Shown here piece by piece: positions 37,795 to 46,833 of a stretch of DNA of 64,000 bases (within the stretch, counting starts at the first letter, position 1; every line of letters begins with the position of its first letter). The stretch is from Parapedobacter flavus (GTDB lineage Bacteria > Bacteroidota > Bacteroidia > Sphingobacteriales > Sphingobacteriaceae), in contig NZ_JAYKZZ010000015.1 in NCBI RefSeq assembly GCF_035818675.1, forward strand, positions 62,001 through 126,000, in the 5' to 3' direction. The notes beneath the pieces are model-generated. The model saw only the letters and a program-made list of their open reading frames with translations, did no database searches and was not told the origin of the DNA. The position numbers and the translations under genes were made by a program.

Positions 37795-39438
37795 TCACAA
37801 CGGATACGTAGCCACCAGCGGCATGGCACGCCCGGCACCGAAGGCTTTGCTGCTTACGCGCAATACGGGCGGGGCCTGGAAACGTTTAAATTCGGCCCTG
37901 TTTACCAAATGCAACACGCGATTTACCAACGCTTCTTCAAATCCGAGCGCAATGATTTGCGTGGCGCTCTTTTCGTTTTCGAGGTATTGGAAGAGCACGC
38001 CATCCAGCAGCTCATAGTCGGGTAGGGAATCACTGTCTTTCTGTCCAGGCCGTAATTCGGCCGAAGGGGGTTTGGTGATGGTGTGTTGCGGGATAACTTC
38101 CCCGTTGCGGTTGAGGTAGTTCGCCAAATGGTAGACCTGTGTTTTGTATACATCGCCGATGACGCCCAACGCACCAGCCATATCGCCATATAAGGTGCCG
38201 TAACCCACGGCGGCTTCGCTTTTATTGGACGTATTAAGCAGGATATAGCCCAGTTTATTCGAAAAAGCCATCAGCAACGTGCCCCGGATGCGGGCTTGGA
38301 TATTTTCCTCGGTAACATCGGCCGACAGCCCCTCGAACGCCGTACCCAAGCTTTCTTCAAAAGCCTCAGCCATGGGGCGTATGGGGACGATTTCGTGTAG
38401 GCAACCCGTGTTCTGCACCAAAGCCAGCGCATCGGTGATGGAATGGTCGCTCGAATACACCGAAGGCATCAGTACGGCCATGACATTTTCGGCTCCTAGG
38501 GCTTCACATGCTAGGGCTGCCACCACCGCCGAGTCGATGCCGCCAGACAGCCCGACGACGGCTTTGCTGAAGCCCGATTTCCCGAAATAGTCGCGGATAC
38601 CCAGTAAGAGCGCTTTATGGATCAACGGCGTGTCCAGCGGGTGGTGTACGGGGTCTGCCTGCTGCAATGGGGTGACACCATTGTCGCCCACTTCGTAAAA
38701 ATTTACCGCTTCTGCAAAGGAGGCCATCAGATCAACCAACTCGCCCGTGGGCGAAAGGACGATCGACCGGCCGTCGAATATAATGTCGGTGTGGGCACCC
38801 ACTTGGTTGAGGTATAGTAGGGGTATTGCGTTGTCTTTGGCGTGGGTGCGCAATACGTCCAGCCGCGCGTTAAGGTGGTTGTACGAGAACGGCGACGCCG
38901 CAATATTGATGATGAGATCGGGATGTTCCTCCGCCAGCGCGTCCATCGGGCTCCGGCGGTACAGTTGCGGCGATGTGATGTTCCACAGATCCTCGCAAAT
39001 GGTCAGCGCGATTTTCTTGCCGTGGTAGTTGATGCAGCCAAAAGCTTCGGCGGGCTGGAAATAACGATACTCATCGAATACGTCGTAGTCTGGAAGCAGC
39101 CCTTTGTGAACAACCTGCTGTATACGGCCCCCTTCGATAAACAATGCCGCATTATGCAGCGGTTTGCCTTTTCCAGTCGTGTTGCCAACCGGCGCACCGA
39201 TGATGCAGGCGATGTCTGTGCAGTGGCTGGCGATTTCGGCGGCAGCCGATTCGCAATTTGCCAGAAATGCAGGCGACCGCAATAGATCTTTGGCAGGGTA
39301 GCCGCCGATGGCCAATTCGGCAAATACAATCAGGTGAGCACCTTTGGCCTGTGCGGAATGGATGGCGTCGATGATGGCTGCGGTGTTCCGGTCGAAGTTG
39401 CCGATGTGGTAGTTGAGTTGGGCTAGCGCAATGATCAT
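37795..39438 (-). CDS. nadE: Glutamine-dependent NAD+ synthetase
   Basis: The 547-residue enzyme makes NAD from deamido-NAD with ATP and glutamine. The N-terminal nitrilase-type glutaminase carries Glu41 (VFAELAIGGYP), the Lys of HKGLLPDYDVFDE and the Cys of LTICEDLWN. The C-terminal ATP-pyrophosphatase domain has the P-loop SGGIDS at residues 298-303. Length is typical of the two-domain form. It follows the PorT-like gene by 26 bp and probably shares its transcript. nadE next to gldB recalls the gene order in gliding Flavobacteria. Confidence 0.95.
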   Translation of the reverse strand: MIIALAQLNYHIGNFDRNTAAIIDAIHSAQAKGAHLIVFAELAIGGYPAKDLLRSPAFLANCESAAAEIASHCTDIACIIGAPVGNTTGKGKPLHNAALFIEGGRIQQVVHKGLLPDYDVFDEYRYFQPAEAFGCINYHGKKIALTICEDLWNITSPQLYRRSPMDALAEEHPDLIINIAASPFSYNHLNARLDVLRTHAKDNAIPLLYLNQVGAHTDIIFDGRSIVLSPTGELVDLMASFAEAVNFYEVGDNGVTPLQQADPVHHPLDTPLIHKALLLGIRDYFGKSGFSKAVVGLSGGIDSAVVAALACEALGAENVMAVLMPSVYSSDHSITDALALVQNTGCLHEIVPIRPMAEAFEESLGTAFEGLSADVTEENIQARIRGTLLMAFSNKLGYILLNTSNKSEAAVGYGTLYGDMAGALGVIGDVYKTQVYHLANYLNRNGEVIPQHTITKPPSAELRPGQKDSDSLPDYELLDGVLFQYLENEKSATQIIALGFEEALVNRVLHLVNRAEFKRFQAPPVLRVSSKAFGAGRAMPLVATYPL

Positions 39439-39464
39439 AGGGTTCTTACAGTTGTCGGTTAGGG

Positions 39465-40139
39465 TCAGAAAAAGATGCCGAAATTAAATGCTACATACGA
39501 ATTACGGGGTTCGCCCGCTTTGATGGCCCGAGTGAAACCATTATTGAAGCTCAATCCGGTTACCATCACCATGTTGTGATCGAGCTGCCATTCCACCCCG
39601 CCGCCGATTTGCAAGGCCAGCCTGAAGAAGTCGGCGTCGTCACCCATGGATGTCCGTGTGGAGTTGCCCGGTGTTTTTTCCTTGGCGTTGAGTTTTACGC
39701 CACCGGTGAAGCCGAATTGACCATAGTAGCTGCGGAAATAGCGCATGGTGCTTTTGAGCTTAACGGTTATCGGGATTTCGGCGTATTGCAGCCGGTAGCT
39801 GCTGGTCAAATCCGTCCCGGGCGCGTAATCCACCGTGGGGTTTGTGTAGTCCGATTCGACGTTCAACGTATTGATGAGCAATCCGGATGAAAAGTAGTAA
39901 TTTTCGGTAAAAGCAAAATCGGCAAGCAGGCCGTAGGCGTAACCGAATTTTGGCATGCTCTTGTGGTCGCCAGTATCACCGTACCGCATCCATGCGATAT
40001 TCGGCGCGAATGTAATCCCCAGCGAAACCGGCCTGTATTGATAAGTCGAGCTGTAGTAATCCTGCGCAACGACGCGCGGGCCACTGAATGTGAGGAATAA
40101 AAAGATCAATATGTAAAAGGGTATTCTTTTGTTTCGCAT
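39465..40139 (-). CDS. PorT-like outer membrane beta-barrel protein
   Basis: The 224-residue protein has a signal peptide (ending VVAQ) and an eight-strand-like barrel pattern (PVSLGITFAPNIAWMRYG; YGLLADFAFTENYYFSSGLLINTL; LQYAEIPITVKLKS) ending in FNFGIFF. This resembles PorT, a barrel needed for type IX secretion, as well as general 'outer membrane beta-barrel' proteins. Neighbouring gldB supports the PorT reading. The ATG at 40139 is chosen because it begins the signal peptide; the longer frame to 40181 does not look coding. Confidence 0.75.
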   Translation of the reverse strand: MRNKRIPFYILIFLFLTFSGPRVVAQDYYSSTYQYRPVSLGITFAPNIAWMRYGDTGDHKSMPKFGYAYGLLADFAFTENYYFSSGLLINTLNVESDYTNPTVDYAPGTDLTSSYRLQYAEIPITVKLKSTMRYFRSYYGQFGFTGGVKLNAKEKTPGNSTRTSMGDDADFFRLALQIGGGVEWQLDHNMVMVTGLSFNNGFTRAIKAGEPRNSYVAFNFGIFF

Positions 40140-40225
40140 ATCAATAAATTCGTTTAATCTGTCAAACCCAGGTTCCATCAAACCCCGCCGAAATCGTTAA
40201 CTTCGCTGCCAGCTAATGAACAAAA

Positions 40226-41260
40226 ATGATGCTCAAAACCCCTGCGCGACAAATTTATTGCTTTTTTTTAATTATTGGCCTGTTTTCATGCGGCCGGACC
40301 GAACGAGTAGATGTGAGCCACATCGATGTGGATATTACCGTAGAACGCTTCGACCGCGTGCTGGACAGCCTGAGCTTGTCTAATATTATCGCCAAAAACC
40401 GGACCTGGCTTCATCAGTACGGTTTTTTCTATGCCGATTATATGCAATATATGCTGGAGGCCGGCAATCCGTTAGACAGCGCCGAGGTGGCTTCGGTGTT
40501 GGAGGCGGTTATTGCTACGGACGATTTCAAGGCGTTGAAAGCGAGTGTTTATGAAACCTTCCCGGACATGGGGATGCAGGAGGCCGGGCTGACCGATGCG
40601 TTCAAACACTTGAAATATTACTTTCCGTCGATCGCCATTCCGCGGATCATCGCCTTTTTTTCCGGTTTTGCCGTACAAACGCCCGTCGGTGAAGATTACA
40701 TCGGTGTCGGGCTGGATATGTTCCTCGGAGCGGACTCCAAATTTTATCCCGCACTGCGCGGTAGCATCCCGCAGTACCTTTCGCAGCGTTTCACACCGGA
40801 AAACATCGTGCCTAGGGTAGTCGAAAGCTATGTACGCGAGAACCTGTACCCGCAGGATGCCTTGGATGTGAGTTTGCTGCAACACATGGTGTACCAGGGG
40901 AAAGTAATGTATGTGATGGAGCGGACGATGCCCGACGTAGCCGACAGCCTGATGATTGGGTATACCACCGACCAGTGGGCGTGGGCCAATCATTTCGAAC
41001 GCGATATTTGGGCGTGGTTTTTACAGGAGAACCTGCTTTATGAGGCCGACTACAGCCGTATCCAGAAGTACCTCGGCGAAGCCCCATTTACCCCCGAGCT
41101 GGGCGAGCAAAACGAGTCGGCACCGAAACTAGGTGTGTTCATCGGCTGGAAAATGGTGCAATCCTATATGGAGCGAAATCCGGATGTAAGCCTTGCGGAA
41201 CTGTTGGGCATGAAAGATGCCCAAAGGCTACTGGAAGAATCGAGGTATCGGGGCGGCTAA
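40226..41260 (+). CDS. gldB: Gliding motility lipoprotein GldB
   Basis: The 344-residue lipoprotein (lipobox IIGLFSC, Cys22) matches GldB in the opening DVDITVERFDRVLDSL, in PRIIAFFSGFAVQTPVGEDYIGVGLDMFLGADSKFYPA and in ENLLYEADYSRIQKYLGEAPFTPE. GldB is required for gliding in Flavobacterium, but homologues also occur in non-gliding Bacteroidota, so motility cannot be concluded. It is divergent from the PorT-like gene and converges on the FKBP gene with 10 bp between stops. TAACTTCG at 40198-40205 is a near-consensus -7 element. Confidence 0.92.
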   Translation: MMLKTPARQIYCFFLIIGLFSCGRTERVDVSHIDVDITVERFDRVLDSLSLSNIIAKNRTWLHQYGFFYADYMQYMLEAGNPLDSAEVASVLEAVIATDDFKALKASVYETFPDMGMQEAGLTDAFKHLKYYFPSIAIPRIIAFFSGFAVQTPVGEDYIGVGLDMFLGADSKFYPALRGSIPQYLSQRFTPENIVPRVVESYVRENLYPQDALDVSLLQHMVYQGKVMYVMERTMPDVADSLMIGYTTDQWAWANHFERDIWAWFLQENLLYEADYSRIQKYLGEAPFTPELGEQNESAPKLGVFIGWKMVQSYMERNPDVSLAELLGMKDAQRLLEESRYRGG

Positions 41261-41270
41261 GGCATTAACC

Positions 41271-42182
41271 TTATTCATCCTTCACTTCCACCTCGAAATC
41301 AAGCGATAGGAAGGGGGCGACGTTGGTGCTCCCGGTTCTTCCATAAGCGTGGTCGCTCGGCGTAAAAAAGCGGATTTTCCCCCCTTTATTGACCAACGGT
41401 ACGATCTTGGGCCACGCGGATATAACCCCGCCCGCTAAACTGAATTCGCTGTCGGTGTCCGAGTCGAGTACGTTACCTTCCGGATCTTTCAACGTGTAAT
41501 CAACCGTTATGGTTGAGTCGGCCGTAATGGCATCGCCGGTTCCCTGTTCGATAATCTGGTAATAAATACCATCTTCCCGTTTGGTGAAATCGTCAATATT
41601 CAGCGATTCGCTGGCCATCATCCGTTGGATCACCTGATCTTCGTAGTCGGTAAAATTATCGTGCACGGTGACCACGTAGTCGAGCGACGCGTTGGGGGGG
41701 ATGCCGAGGCGTGGGAGTCCTTTTCTACCGTACATGAGGCGTGAGGGGACGATAATCCGGATTTTCCCATTCGTGTGTTGCAGTACCTCACGGATCACCT
41801 CTTTGAAGTCGCCGGGACGTTCAACGGTAGGTGTTCCCGCATATGAAGACCCGAAAGGGAAGTAACCGAAGAAGTCGGCATAACGGCTGTTGGCGTCTAA
41901 GGTATCCGCCGCGTTGTAGACGCCGTCTAAGCTTTTTACGGTGTAAACCACCGGGTACTTCTCGGTATAGTCGATGGGGCTACCTGTTCCTTCTTCCAGC
42001 ACTTGATAAAACAAATCGGTTTCCTTGTACTGATGCACCGTCAGGTTGTTTTTTTCGATGTACGCACGGATGTTTGCGTTATCCAGCTCTTCAAACGATT
42101 GGTAGTCTTTTTTGGAGCAACCCATCAATGACACGATAGCCACGATGCCGATAGCCGCAATACAAGGAGTCGATTTGATCAT
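41271..42182 (-). CDS. Lipoprotein with two FKBP-type prolyl isomerase-like halves
   Basis: The 303-residue lipoprotein (lipobox SLMGC) has two FKBP-like regions. The first (about 55-175) reads YTVKSLDGVYNAADTLD ... IIVPSRLMYGRKGLPRLGIPPNASLDYVV. The second (about 205-300) reads GIYYQIIEQGTGDAITADSTITVDYTLKDPEGNVLDSD ... TPSDHAYGRTG. Only the second keeps the usual spacing. FKBP lipoproteins of this kind help fold exported proteins; GldI is one, but this longer protein cannot be equated with it. It lies 37 bp after the next FKBP gene on the same strand. Confidence 0.87.
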   Translation of the reverse strand: MIKSTPCIAAIGIVAIVSLMGCSKKDYQSFEELDNANIRAYIEKNNLTVHQYKETDLFYQVLEEGTGSPIDYTEKYPVVYTVKSLDGVYNAADTLDANSRYADFFGYFPFGSSYAGTPTVERPGDFKEVIREVLQHTNGKIRIIVPSRLMYGRKGLPRLGIPPNASLDYVVTVHDNFTDYEDQVIQRMMASESLNIDDFTKREDGIYYQIIEQGTGDAITADSTITVDYTLKDPEGNVLDSDTDSEFSLAGGVISAWPKIVPLVNKGGKIRFFTPSDHAYGRTGSTNVAPFLSLDFEVEVKDE

Positions 42183-42219
42183 GTTATATCTGTACAGTTG
42201 ATTTAAATTAGTTGCTTGC

Positions 42220-42795
42220 TTAATTCGGGTCTTCGATATCCACTACCTCTATCTCGAAATAGAGGGGTGAATTCGGCTTAATCGTGCCCCTTCCCTGCTG
42301 CGCGTAGGCAAAGAACGACGGGGTAACAAACCGGATTTTAGCTCCTTTTTGTAATCCGTCGGGTAGGAGGCCACCGAATTTGAAGGTTTCGGGTAACAGC
42401 TCACCGTTTTCATCATACCTGATTTCTGTGGGGAAAAAGACGAGTTGCCATGCACCGATCATGTTGCCCAGGGGTAATTTTGCGCCCGACTCGGAATCGT
42501 CGCTATCAAACTCAGTACCATCAAGTAACTCACCGACGTAATTCACGTACACGTTCGGGTACGTTGTTTTATAATTGAATGATCCCGGCTCGCCCGGCTC
42601 TACAATCTCGTACCAAACGCCGGTTTCCTCGTGTTCCATCGCCCCGGGCATATTGGCCAGCACGTACTCTTCAATAACCGGCTTTTCCAATGCATATTGT
42701 GCTTCGCGATCATATGGCTCCCCCTCTTTGATGCACGACGACAATCCTAAGGCGACGAAAGCGCCCAACATCAATACATGTATTTTCTTCATCAT
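42220..42795 (-). CDS. FKBP-type peptidyl-prolyl isomerase lipoprotein
   Basis: The 191-residue lipoprotein (lipobox ALGLSSC) has one FKBP domain (about 65-188): GVWYEIVEPGEPGSFNYK, YVNYVGELLDGTEFDSDD, RFVTPSFFAYAQQGRGTIKPNSPLYFEIEVVDIE. It would act in the periplasm on prolyl bonds of exported proteins. It is the first gene of a two-gene operon with the 303-residue FKBP lipoprotein and has a good -7 promoter element 26 bp upstream. Confidence 0.9.
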   Translation of the reverse strand: MMKKIHVLMLGAFVALGLSSCIKEGEPYDREAQYALEKPVIEEYVLANMPGAMEHEETGVWYEIVEPGEPGSFNYKTTYPNVYVNYVGELLDGTEFDSDDSESGAKLPLGNMIGAWQLVFFPTEIRYDENGELLPETFKFGGLLPDGLQKGAKIRFVTPSFFAYAQQGRGTIKPNSPLYFEIEVVDIEDPN

Positions 42796-42820
42796 TTCGT
42801 TGTTTCAACCTTGCAGGATG

Positions 42821-42828
42821 CAAAGTTA
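42821..42828 (-). promoter_or_regulatory. -7 promoter element of the FKBP operon
   Basis: The minus strand reads TAACTTTG followed by C, a perfect TAnnTTTG. Transcription would start about 19 nt before the ATG at 42795. No clear -33 TTTG is present. Confidence 0.5.
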
Positions 42829-42974
42829 TTTAAATAATCCAATTAATTGAGCTGTTAACACTATTTAACAAACATAATCAACAAGTATGCCGAGTGTTGT
42901 CGAAAGTACAGACGTGCTCATTTCCGGTTTCGCTACAGGCGGCAAATAAAATGGTATGGGGTATTGAAAGCACA

Positions 42975-43550
42975 TTAATCGCGGGTGGCACCGAAAACCT
43001 GCACCCAATAGTTGCCATCGTGGGCAATGGCCATTTCCCGGTAGGAGTCGCGCATCAAGTTGGCGCAATGGCTCGAGCTATCGAGCCATTTCTTCACGGC
43101 GGCTTGCAGGTCGAAATTGCCGAAGGCGATGTTTTCGCCATAGGCAAGGATGGTGCGGATATCGCCGATATACCCCGATTGCACAAGCCGGTTGTACACG
43201 TTTTCGCCCGAAGGGCTGGTGTGGCTGAAATAATTGTTGGCGTTCATGTCTTTAGCGTGTGCCAGCGCTGCTTCGTACAGCTTGCTATTCCAAGTAACCT
43301 TGGTGGTGGCGGGCATGGATACATCCCCACACGTGCAGCCCTTTTGCCGCCAGTTATTGACTTCCGCTAATGCTTGGACCGCCTTGGCGTCTAAAGCTGT
43401 GGTGCCATCTTGTTGGTTGGCCTGTTCGTTACCTGGCGACCTATTCGGCTCTTGTCCAACTACGGGCTCCATCAATTCACTGCCATTCGGCTCGCAGGCA
43501 AACAGCAAGGCGAACACGCAGAAAGCGACAGAAGCAACGTACTTCAACAT
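42975..43550 (-). CDS. CAP (SCP/PR1)-domain lipoprotein
   Basis: The 191-residue lipoprotein has lipobox LLFAC (Cys19) and a Gln/Asn-rich linker. A CAP domain (about 60-188) follows, with the signatures VNNWRQKGCTCG, AALAHAKDMNANNYFSHTSPSGENVYNR, GENIAFGN and KKWLDSSSHCANLMRDSYREMAIAH. The conserved His, Glu and His of the CAP cavity are present. Function in bacteria is mostly unknown; roles in envelope stability or lipid binding have been proposed for relatives. TACGTTTA at 43575-43582 with TTTG at 43600-43603 (both minus strand) may be its promoter, though the 17-bp spacing is short. Confidence 0.87.
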   Translation of the reverse strand: MLKYVASVAFCVFALLFACEPNGSELMEPVVGQEPNRSPGNEQANQQDGTTALDAKAVQALAEVNNWRQKGCTCGDVSMPATTKVTWNSKLYEAALAHAKDMNANNYFSHTSPSGENVYNRLVQSGYIGDIRTILAYGENIAFGNFDLQAAVKKWLDSSSHCANLMRDSYREMAIAHDGNYWVQVFGATRD

Positions 43551-43629
43551 AGGTAGTTATTAATTTATTTGCAATAAACGTAAAAAAATTTAGTTATCAC
43601 AAATTTTTTCTCCGATCGTACGCATTCTT

Positions 43630-45930
43630 TCAATAAAAACTGTACCGGATACCCAGGAACCCCCTGGCGCCCTGATTGGGCCCGAAAACGTAGGAAGGGT
43701 CGAACGTGAGGCCATACGGGTTCTCAGGCGTGATGGCTGCCTGGCCATCGCTATTAAACTCCACCAGCTTGTCGAACGGGTCGTGCGACCGGGCGATGAT
43801 GAACGGATTCCTCCGGTTGGGTGTCCAGTCCAGCAGGTTTTTTATGCCACCATATACTTCAACGCCGTTCCGGAACGCCTTGGTCAGCTGTATATTTTGG
43901 ATACTCCACCACGGCGATTTCGGCGACCGGGGGTCGGCGGTACTCAGCAGCGGCAGTCGCATGGGGCCATAGAGGTTGCCGGTATAATCCACGGTGAGCC
44001 CCAGGCGTTTCAAGGGATAGCTGGCATTCCATACCCCGGTGAATTTTTCCGTAAATAGTTGTTGGACCTTTTGTCCGCCCTCGCGGCTATATACATCCAG
44101 TGCAGTGGCGCCTGCGTTCACCTTGAGCCCATTCATCAATGCGAGATCGATATTCAACGATATGCCCTGCGAGATGGCATGGCCATCCAAGTTGCCGTAC
44201 ATGATCTTCGTCGCATCCGTGTCGTAGTCGGCAATGATTTTATTGCTGAAATAGGTGTAAAATACGGTGGCGTCGAAGCCGATGATGCCGCCGCTCGATA
44301 AGGGGACTTTCTTCACGAAGTTGACGTTGCCATTCCATGAGGTTTCGGGGGCAAGCTCCGATTGGAAAACGACTTCGCGGGCACCGGTCAGCGCCGAGTG
44401 GTCTTCCGTAAACACGTTGGCTACGCGGTACCCGTTCCCGAAACTGAGGCGGAGCACATTGCGTTCGTTGGGGGTGTTCCATTTATAGTTGATGCGTGGC
44501 GTAAGGATGCTCCCATGGATGGAGTTGTAGTCATACCGGGCACCGAGTAGCAGTTTGTGGGTTTCGTTGAGCGAAATCTCGTCTTGGACGAACGCCCCGG
44601 GCAACCGGGTGTGCATGGGCCTGTTGATGGCTACGTCCGTGGGGTCGGCGGTAACGGGGGTATTATCGTCGTAGTAGGTATGTCGGTAGGTCAGGCCACC
44701 GAGCACGTCGTGGTTGCCCAATGGTTTGTTCCAGACCAGCTGGCCGAAACCAATATATTGGTCGGCCAGGAAAGGCATATTCCCATACACGCTGTTCTGG
44801 TTATGGCCATTCGTGCTGAACATCAACACGATGTGTTCTTTCACCGGAAGCTGGTAGGTACCGAAGGCCTCCCACCTGCTGGTGTAGATGCTTTCGCCGT
44901 ACACGTCGTTGCCACCGCGGTGCTCGCCCGACCAGCCCATCTCACCACCCCAGCGGTCTTCATAGACATAGCGGGCGGCAAATGAAAAAATCCGGCCCTC
45001 GTTGCGTTCGAAGTTCCACTTGTTGAATAGCGAAATACGGTGTTGAAGGGTCACATCGGTAAAATTGTCGTTGTTGTTGTCTGTCGGGTTCTGGTAGTTG
45101 AAATAACTAACCCCCAAGAGCGACTGTACCTTGTTGCCTACATGCAGCTTTGCGGCGACGTCGGCACTGAGTTCGCCCCAGCCGGTGCCGAAGGCATCGA
45201 CCGCCAAGATGGGGGAGTTCCGCGGATTCTTGGTGATGATGTTGATGAGCCCGCCCACGGCTTCACTCCCATAGAGCGTCGACGCCGGTCCCTTTACGAT
45301 TTCCACCCGCTCAATCAGCGATTGGGGGATGCCGCTCAGGCCGTACACGGTCGACAGGCCGCTAACCATCGGCATACCGTCGATCAGCACCATGGTATAG
45401 GGACCCTCGAGCCCGTTGATGTGGATGTCGCCCGTGTTGCAGATGTTGCAGTTGAGCTGGGGGCGCACACCGTTGATGTTTTGCAATGCGTCGAACACGG
45501 TCGCTGCCGGATTCGACTTGAAAAACTTGGCGGTATAGACCTCTACCGGTACCGGGCTGTCCAATTTGGATACCTCTTTCATCGTGCCGGATACCACCAC
45601 CTCATCCAGCGAGGTGCCCGCGTCGAGGAGTACCAGATCTTTATGCACGGGAGCCGTACCGTTCGTCCGGATACGCAGTGTATAAGGTTGGTAACCCACG
45701 TATTTAACTTCCAGTTCCCAGTTTCCTGCCGGCACGTCGGGCAGGGAGAACCGGCCGGTGCTGTCGGCCGTTGTGCCGATATGGAGCGAAGGGATGGCCA
45801 CCGTGGCCCAGGGAATGGCGCTGCCCGATTTGTCGGTAACGGAACCGTGTATGGATGAAACGGATTGGGTATAGCCCCGTAGGGCAAAAAGCACCAGTAC
45901 GAAACTGGCAATCAGGTGTTTTGTGTTCAT
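43630..45930 (-). CDS. TonB-dependent receptor (BtuB/metal-type)
   Basis: The 766-residue outer membrane receptor has a signal peptide and a regulatory beta-sandwich (VSSIHGSVTDKSGSAIPWATVAI). A TonB-box-like stretch (LDEVVVSGTMKEVSK), a plug with a Cys pair (NCNICNTGDIHING) and a 22-strand barrel ending in IRYSFY follow. It lacks SusC features. The plug motif and the His-rich secreted protein encoded just upstream suggest a metal or metal complex as substrate, but cobalamin or siderophores cannot be excluded. ATG at 45930 is preferred over the TTG nine bases upstream. Confidence 0.9.
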   Translation of the reverse strand: MNTKHLIASFVLVLFALRGYTQSVSSIHGSVTDKSGSAIPWATVAIPSLHIGTTADSTGRFSLPDVPAGNWELEVKYVGYQPYTLRIRTNGTAPVHKDLVLLDAGTSLDEVVVSGTMKEVSKLDSPVPVEVYTAKFFKSNPAATVFDALQNINGVRPQLNCNICNTGDIHINGLEGPYTMVLIDGMPMVSGLSTVYGLSGIPQSLIERVEIVKGPASTLYGSEAVGGLINIITKNPRNSPILAVDAFGTGWGELSADVAAKLHVGNKVQSLLGVSYFNYQNPTDNNNDNFTDVTLQHRISLFNKWNFERNEGRIFSFAARYVYEDRWGGEMGWSGEHRGGNDVYGESIYTSRWEAFGTYQLPVKEHIVLMFSTNGHNQNSVYGNMPFLADQYIGFGQLVWNKPLGNHDVLGGLTYRHTYYDDNTPVTADPTDVAINRPMHTRLPGAFVQDEISLNETHKLLLGARYDYNSIHGSILTPRINYKWNTPNERNVLRLSFGNGYRVANVFTEDHSALTGAREVVFQSELAPETSWNGNVNFVKKVPLSSGGIIGFDATVFYTYFSNKIIADYDTDATKIMYGNLDGHAISQGISLNIDLALMNGLKVNAGATALDVYSREGGQKVQQLFTEKFTGVWNASYPLKRLGLTVDYTGNLYGPMRLPLLSTADPRSPKSPWWSIQNIQLTKAFRNGVEVYGGIKNLLDWTPNRRNPFIIARSHDPFDKLVEFNSDGQAAITPENPYGLTFDPSYVFGPNQGARGFLGIRYSFY

Positions 45931-46007
45931 AATAGTCAACTAGAAAATGCGATGGAAGCAGCGACCCCAACGGTCCCTGTTTGTTACTAATCACGTGTAG
46001 AATGTAT

Positions 46008-46376
46008 CTAGTTGAAATATGGGGGCGCGCGGGGGGAGCGATGGTAGATCGCCGCCAATTGCACATCCGCCGTCCGATAGGGGCGGTAAGCCACCGTGAA
46101 GGGCTTAATAACGGGCTGTTCATAGGTGGTGAAATCCGTTTGCAGAAAGCGGCCTTGGAAGATCGCATCCAATAAATAGATTTCTGTTTCAGATTGGTGG
46201 TGCGGGTTGGTGGCGGGGTCGGCCTTGAGGTTATAGGGGTGCGTATGGATGATGATCCGTCCATCGCGCGTTTTATGCTTATGCATGAAGACCGTGCCGC
46301 TGGCCACGATCAAACAGAACAACACTGCTTGGAACAGTGCGAGCCTCGATCGTATGTTGTCCGAATGCTTTTTCAC
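46008..46376 (-). CDS. Small His-rich exported or membrane-anchored protein
   Basis: The 122-residue protein has one hydrophobic N-terminal segment (ALFQAVLFCLIVASGTVF) followed by MHKHKTRDGRIIIHTHPYN and NPHHQSE, a cluster of His residues suited to metal binding. It ends SPRAPPYFN. No family was recognised. The open frame runs to 46418, but there it begins with a TTG inside the likely -7 promoter element; the GTG at 46376 (or 46379) fits the signal better. It lies 77 bp upstream of the TonB receptor on the same strand and is probably its partner. Confidence 0.7.
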   Translation of the reverse strand: MKKHSDNIRSRLALFQAVLFCLIVASGTVFMHKHKTRDGRIIIHTHPYNLKADPATNPHHQSETEIYLLDAIFQGRFLQTDFTTYEQPVIKPFTVAYRPYRTADVQLAAIYHRSPRAPPYFN

Positions 46377-46415
46377 CACAGCGATTATTACCCCACCGAA
46401 ACCGGTGCCGCAAAA

Positions 46416-46423
46416 CAAAAGTA
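46416..46423 (-). promoter_or_regulatory. -7 promoter element of the His-rich protein/TonB receptor operon
   Basis: The minus strand reads TACTTTTG, a perfect TAnnTTTG. Transcription would start near 46409, about 33 nt before the preferred GTG start. A -33 box is not evident. Confidence 0.45.
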
Positions 46424-46455
46424 AGGAATAAAGTTTGACTAATCTAACACGTAGG

Positions 46456-46803
46456 CTAGATTAATCGGTTGTTCTCATTGGGGAATACCAATAACGGCTC
46501 ATATCCCTTCGCTTCCTGCTGCTCCATCAGTGCATACGAAATGATGATCACCACGTCGCCTACCTGCACCAGTCGCGCTGCTGCACCATTGAGGCAAACC
46601 ACGCCAGACCCACGTTCGCCCTTGATGACATACGTTTCGAAGCGTGCTCCGTTGTTGTTATTCACGATCTGCACCTTTTCGTTGGCAATGATGTTCGCCG
46701 CATCCATCAAATCCTCGTCAATGGTAATGCTTCCCACATAATTGAGTTCGGCCTGCGTAACGCGTACCCGATGGATTTTGGATTTCAGTACCTCGATAAC
46801 CAT
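46456..46803 (-). CDS. panD: Aspartate 1-decarboxylase
   Basis: The 115-residue enzyme makes beta-alanine from aspartate for pantothenate. The self-cleavage site Gly24-Ser25 is in place (NYVGSITID), which forms the pyruvoyl cofactor, and Lys9 and the RVTQAELNYVGS context match the family. Length is normal. It lies 30 bp after panC on the same strand, forming a panC-panD operon whose two products feed the same reaction. A short inverted repeat (TAATCTA/TAGATTA, 46440-46463) overlaps its stop codon. Confidence 0.96.
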   Translation of the reverse strand: MVIEVLKSKIHRVRVTQAELNYVGSITIDEDLMDAANIIANEKVQIVNNNNGARFETYVIKGERGSGVVCLNGAAARLVQVGDVVIIISYALMEQQEAKGYEPLLVFPNENNRLI

Positions 46804-46833
46804 GGTGCAAAGGTACGTAAAATTAAAATAATG

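Noticed and set aside
45040..45858. 272-codon plus-strand frame over the TonB receptor
   Set aside because: It is a shadow of the receptor coding strand, with a Val/Gly-rich composition typical of antisense frames.
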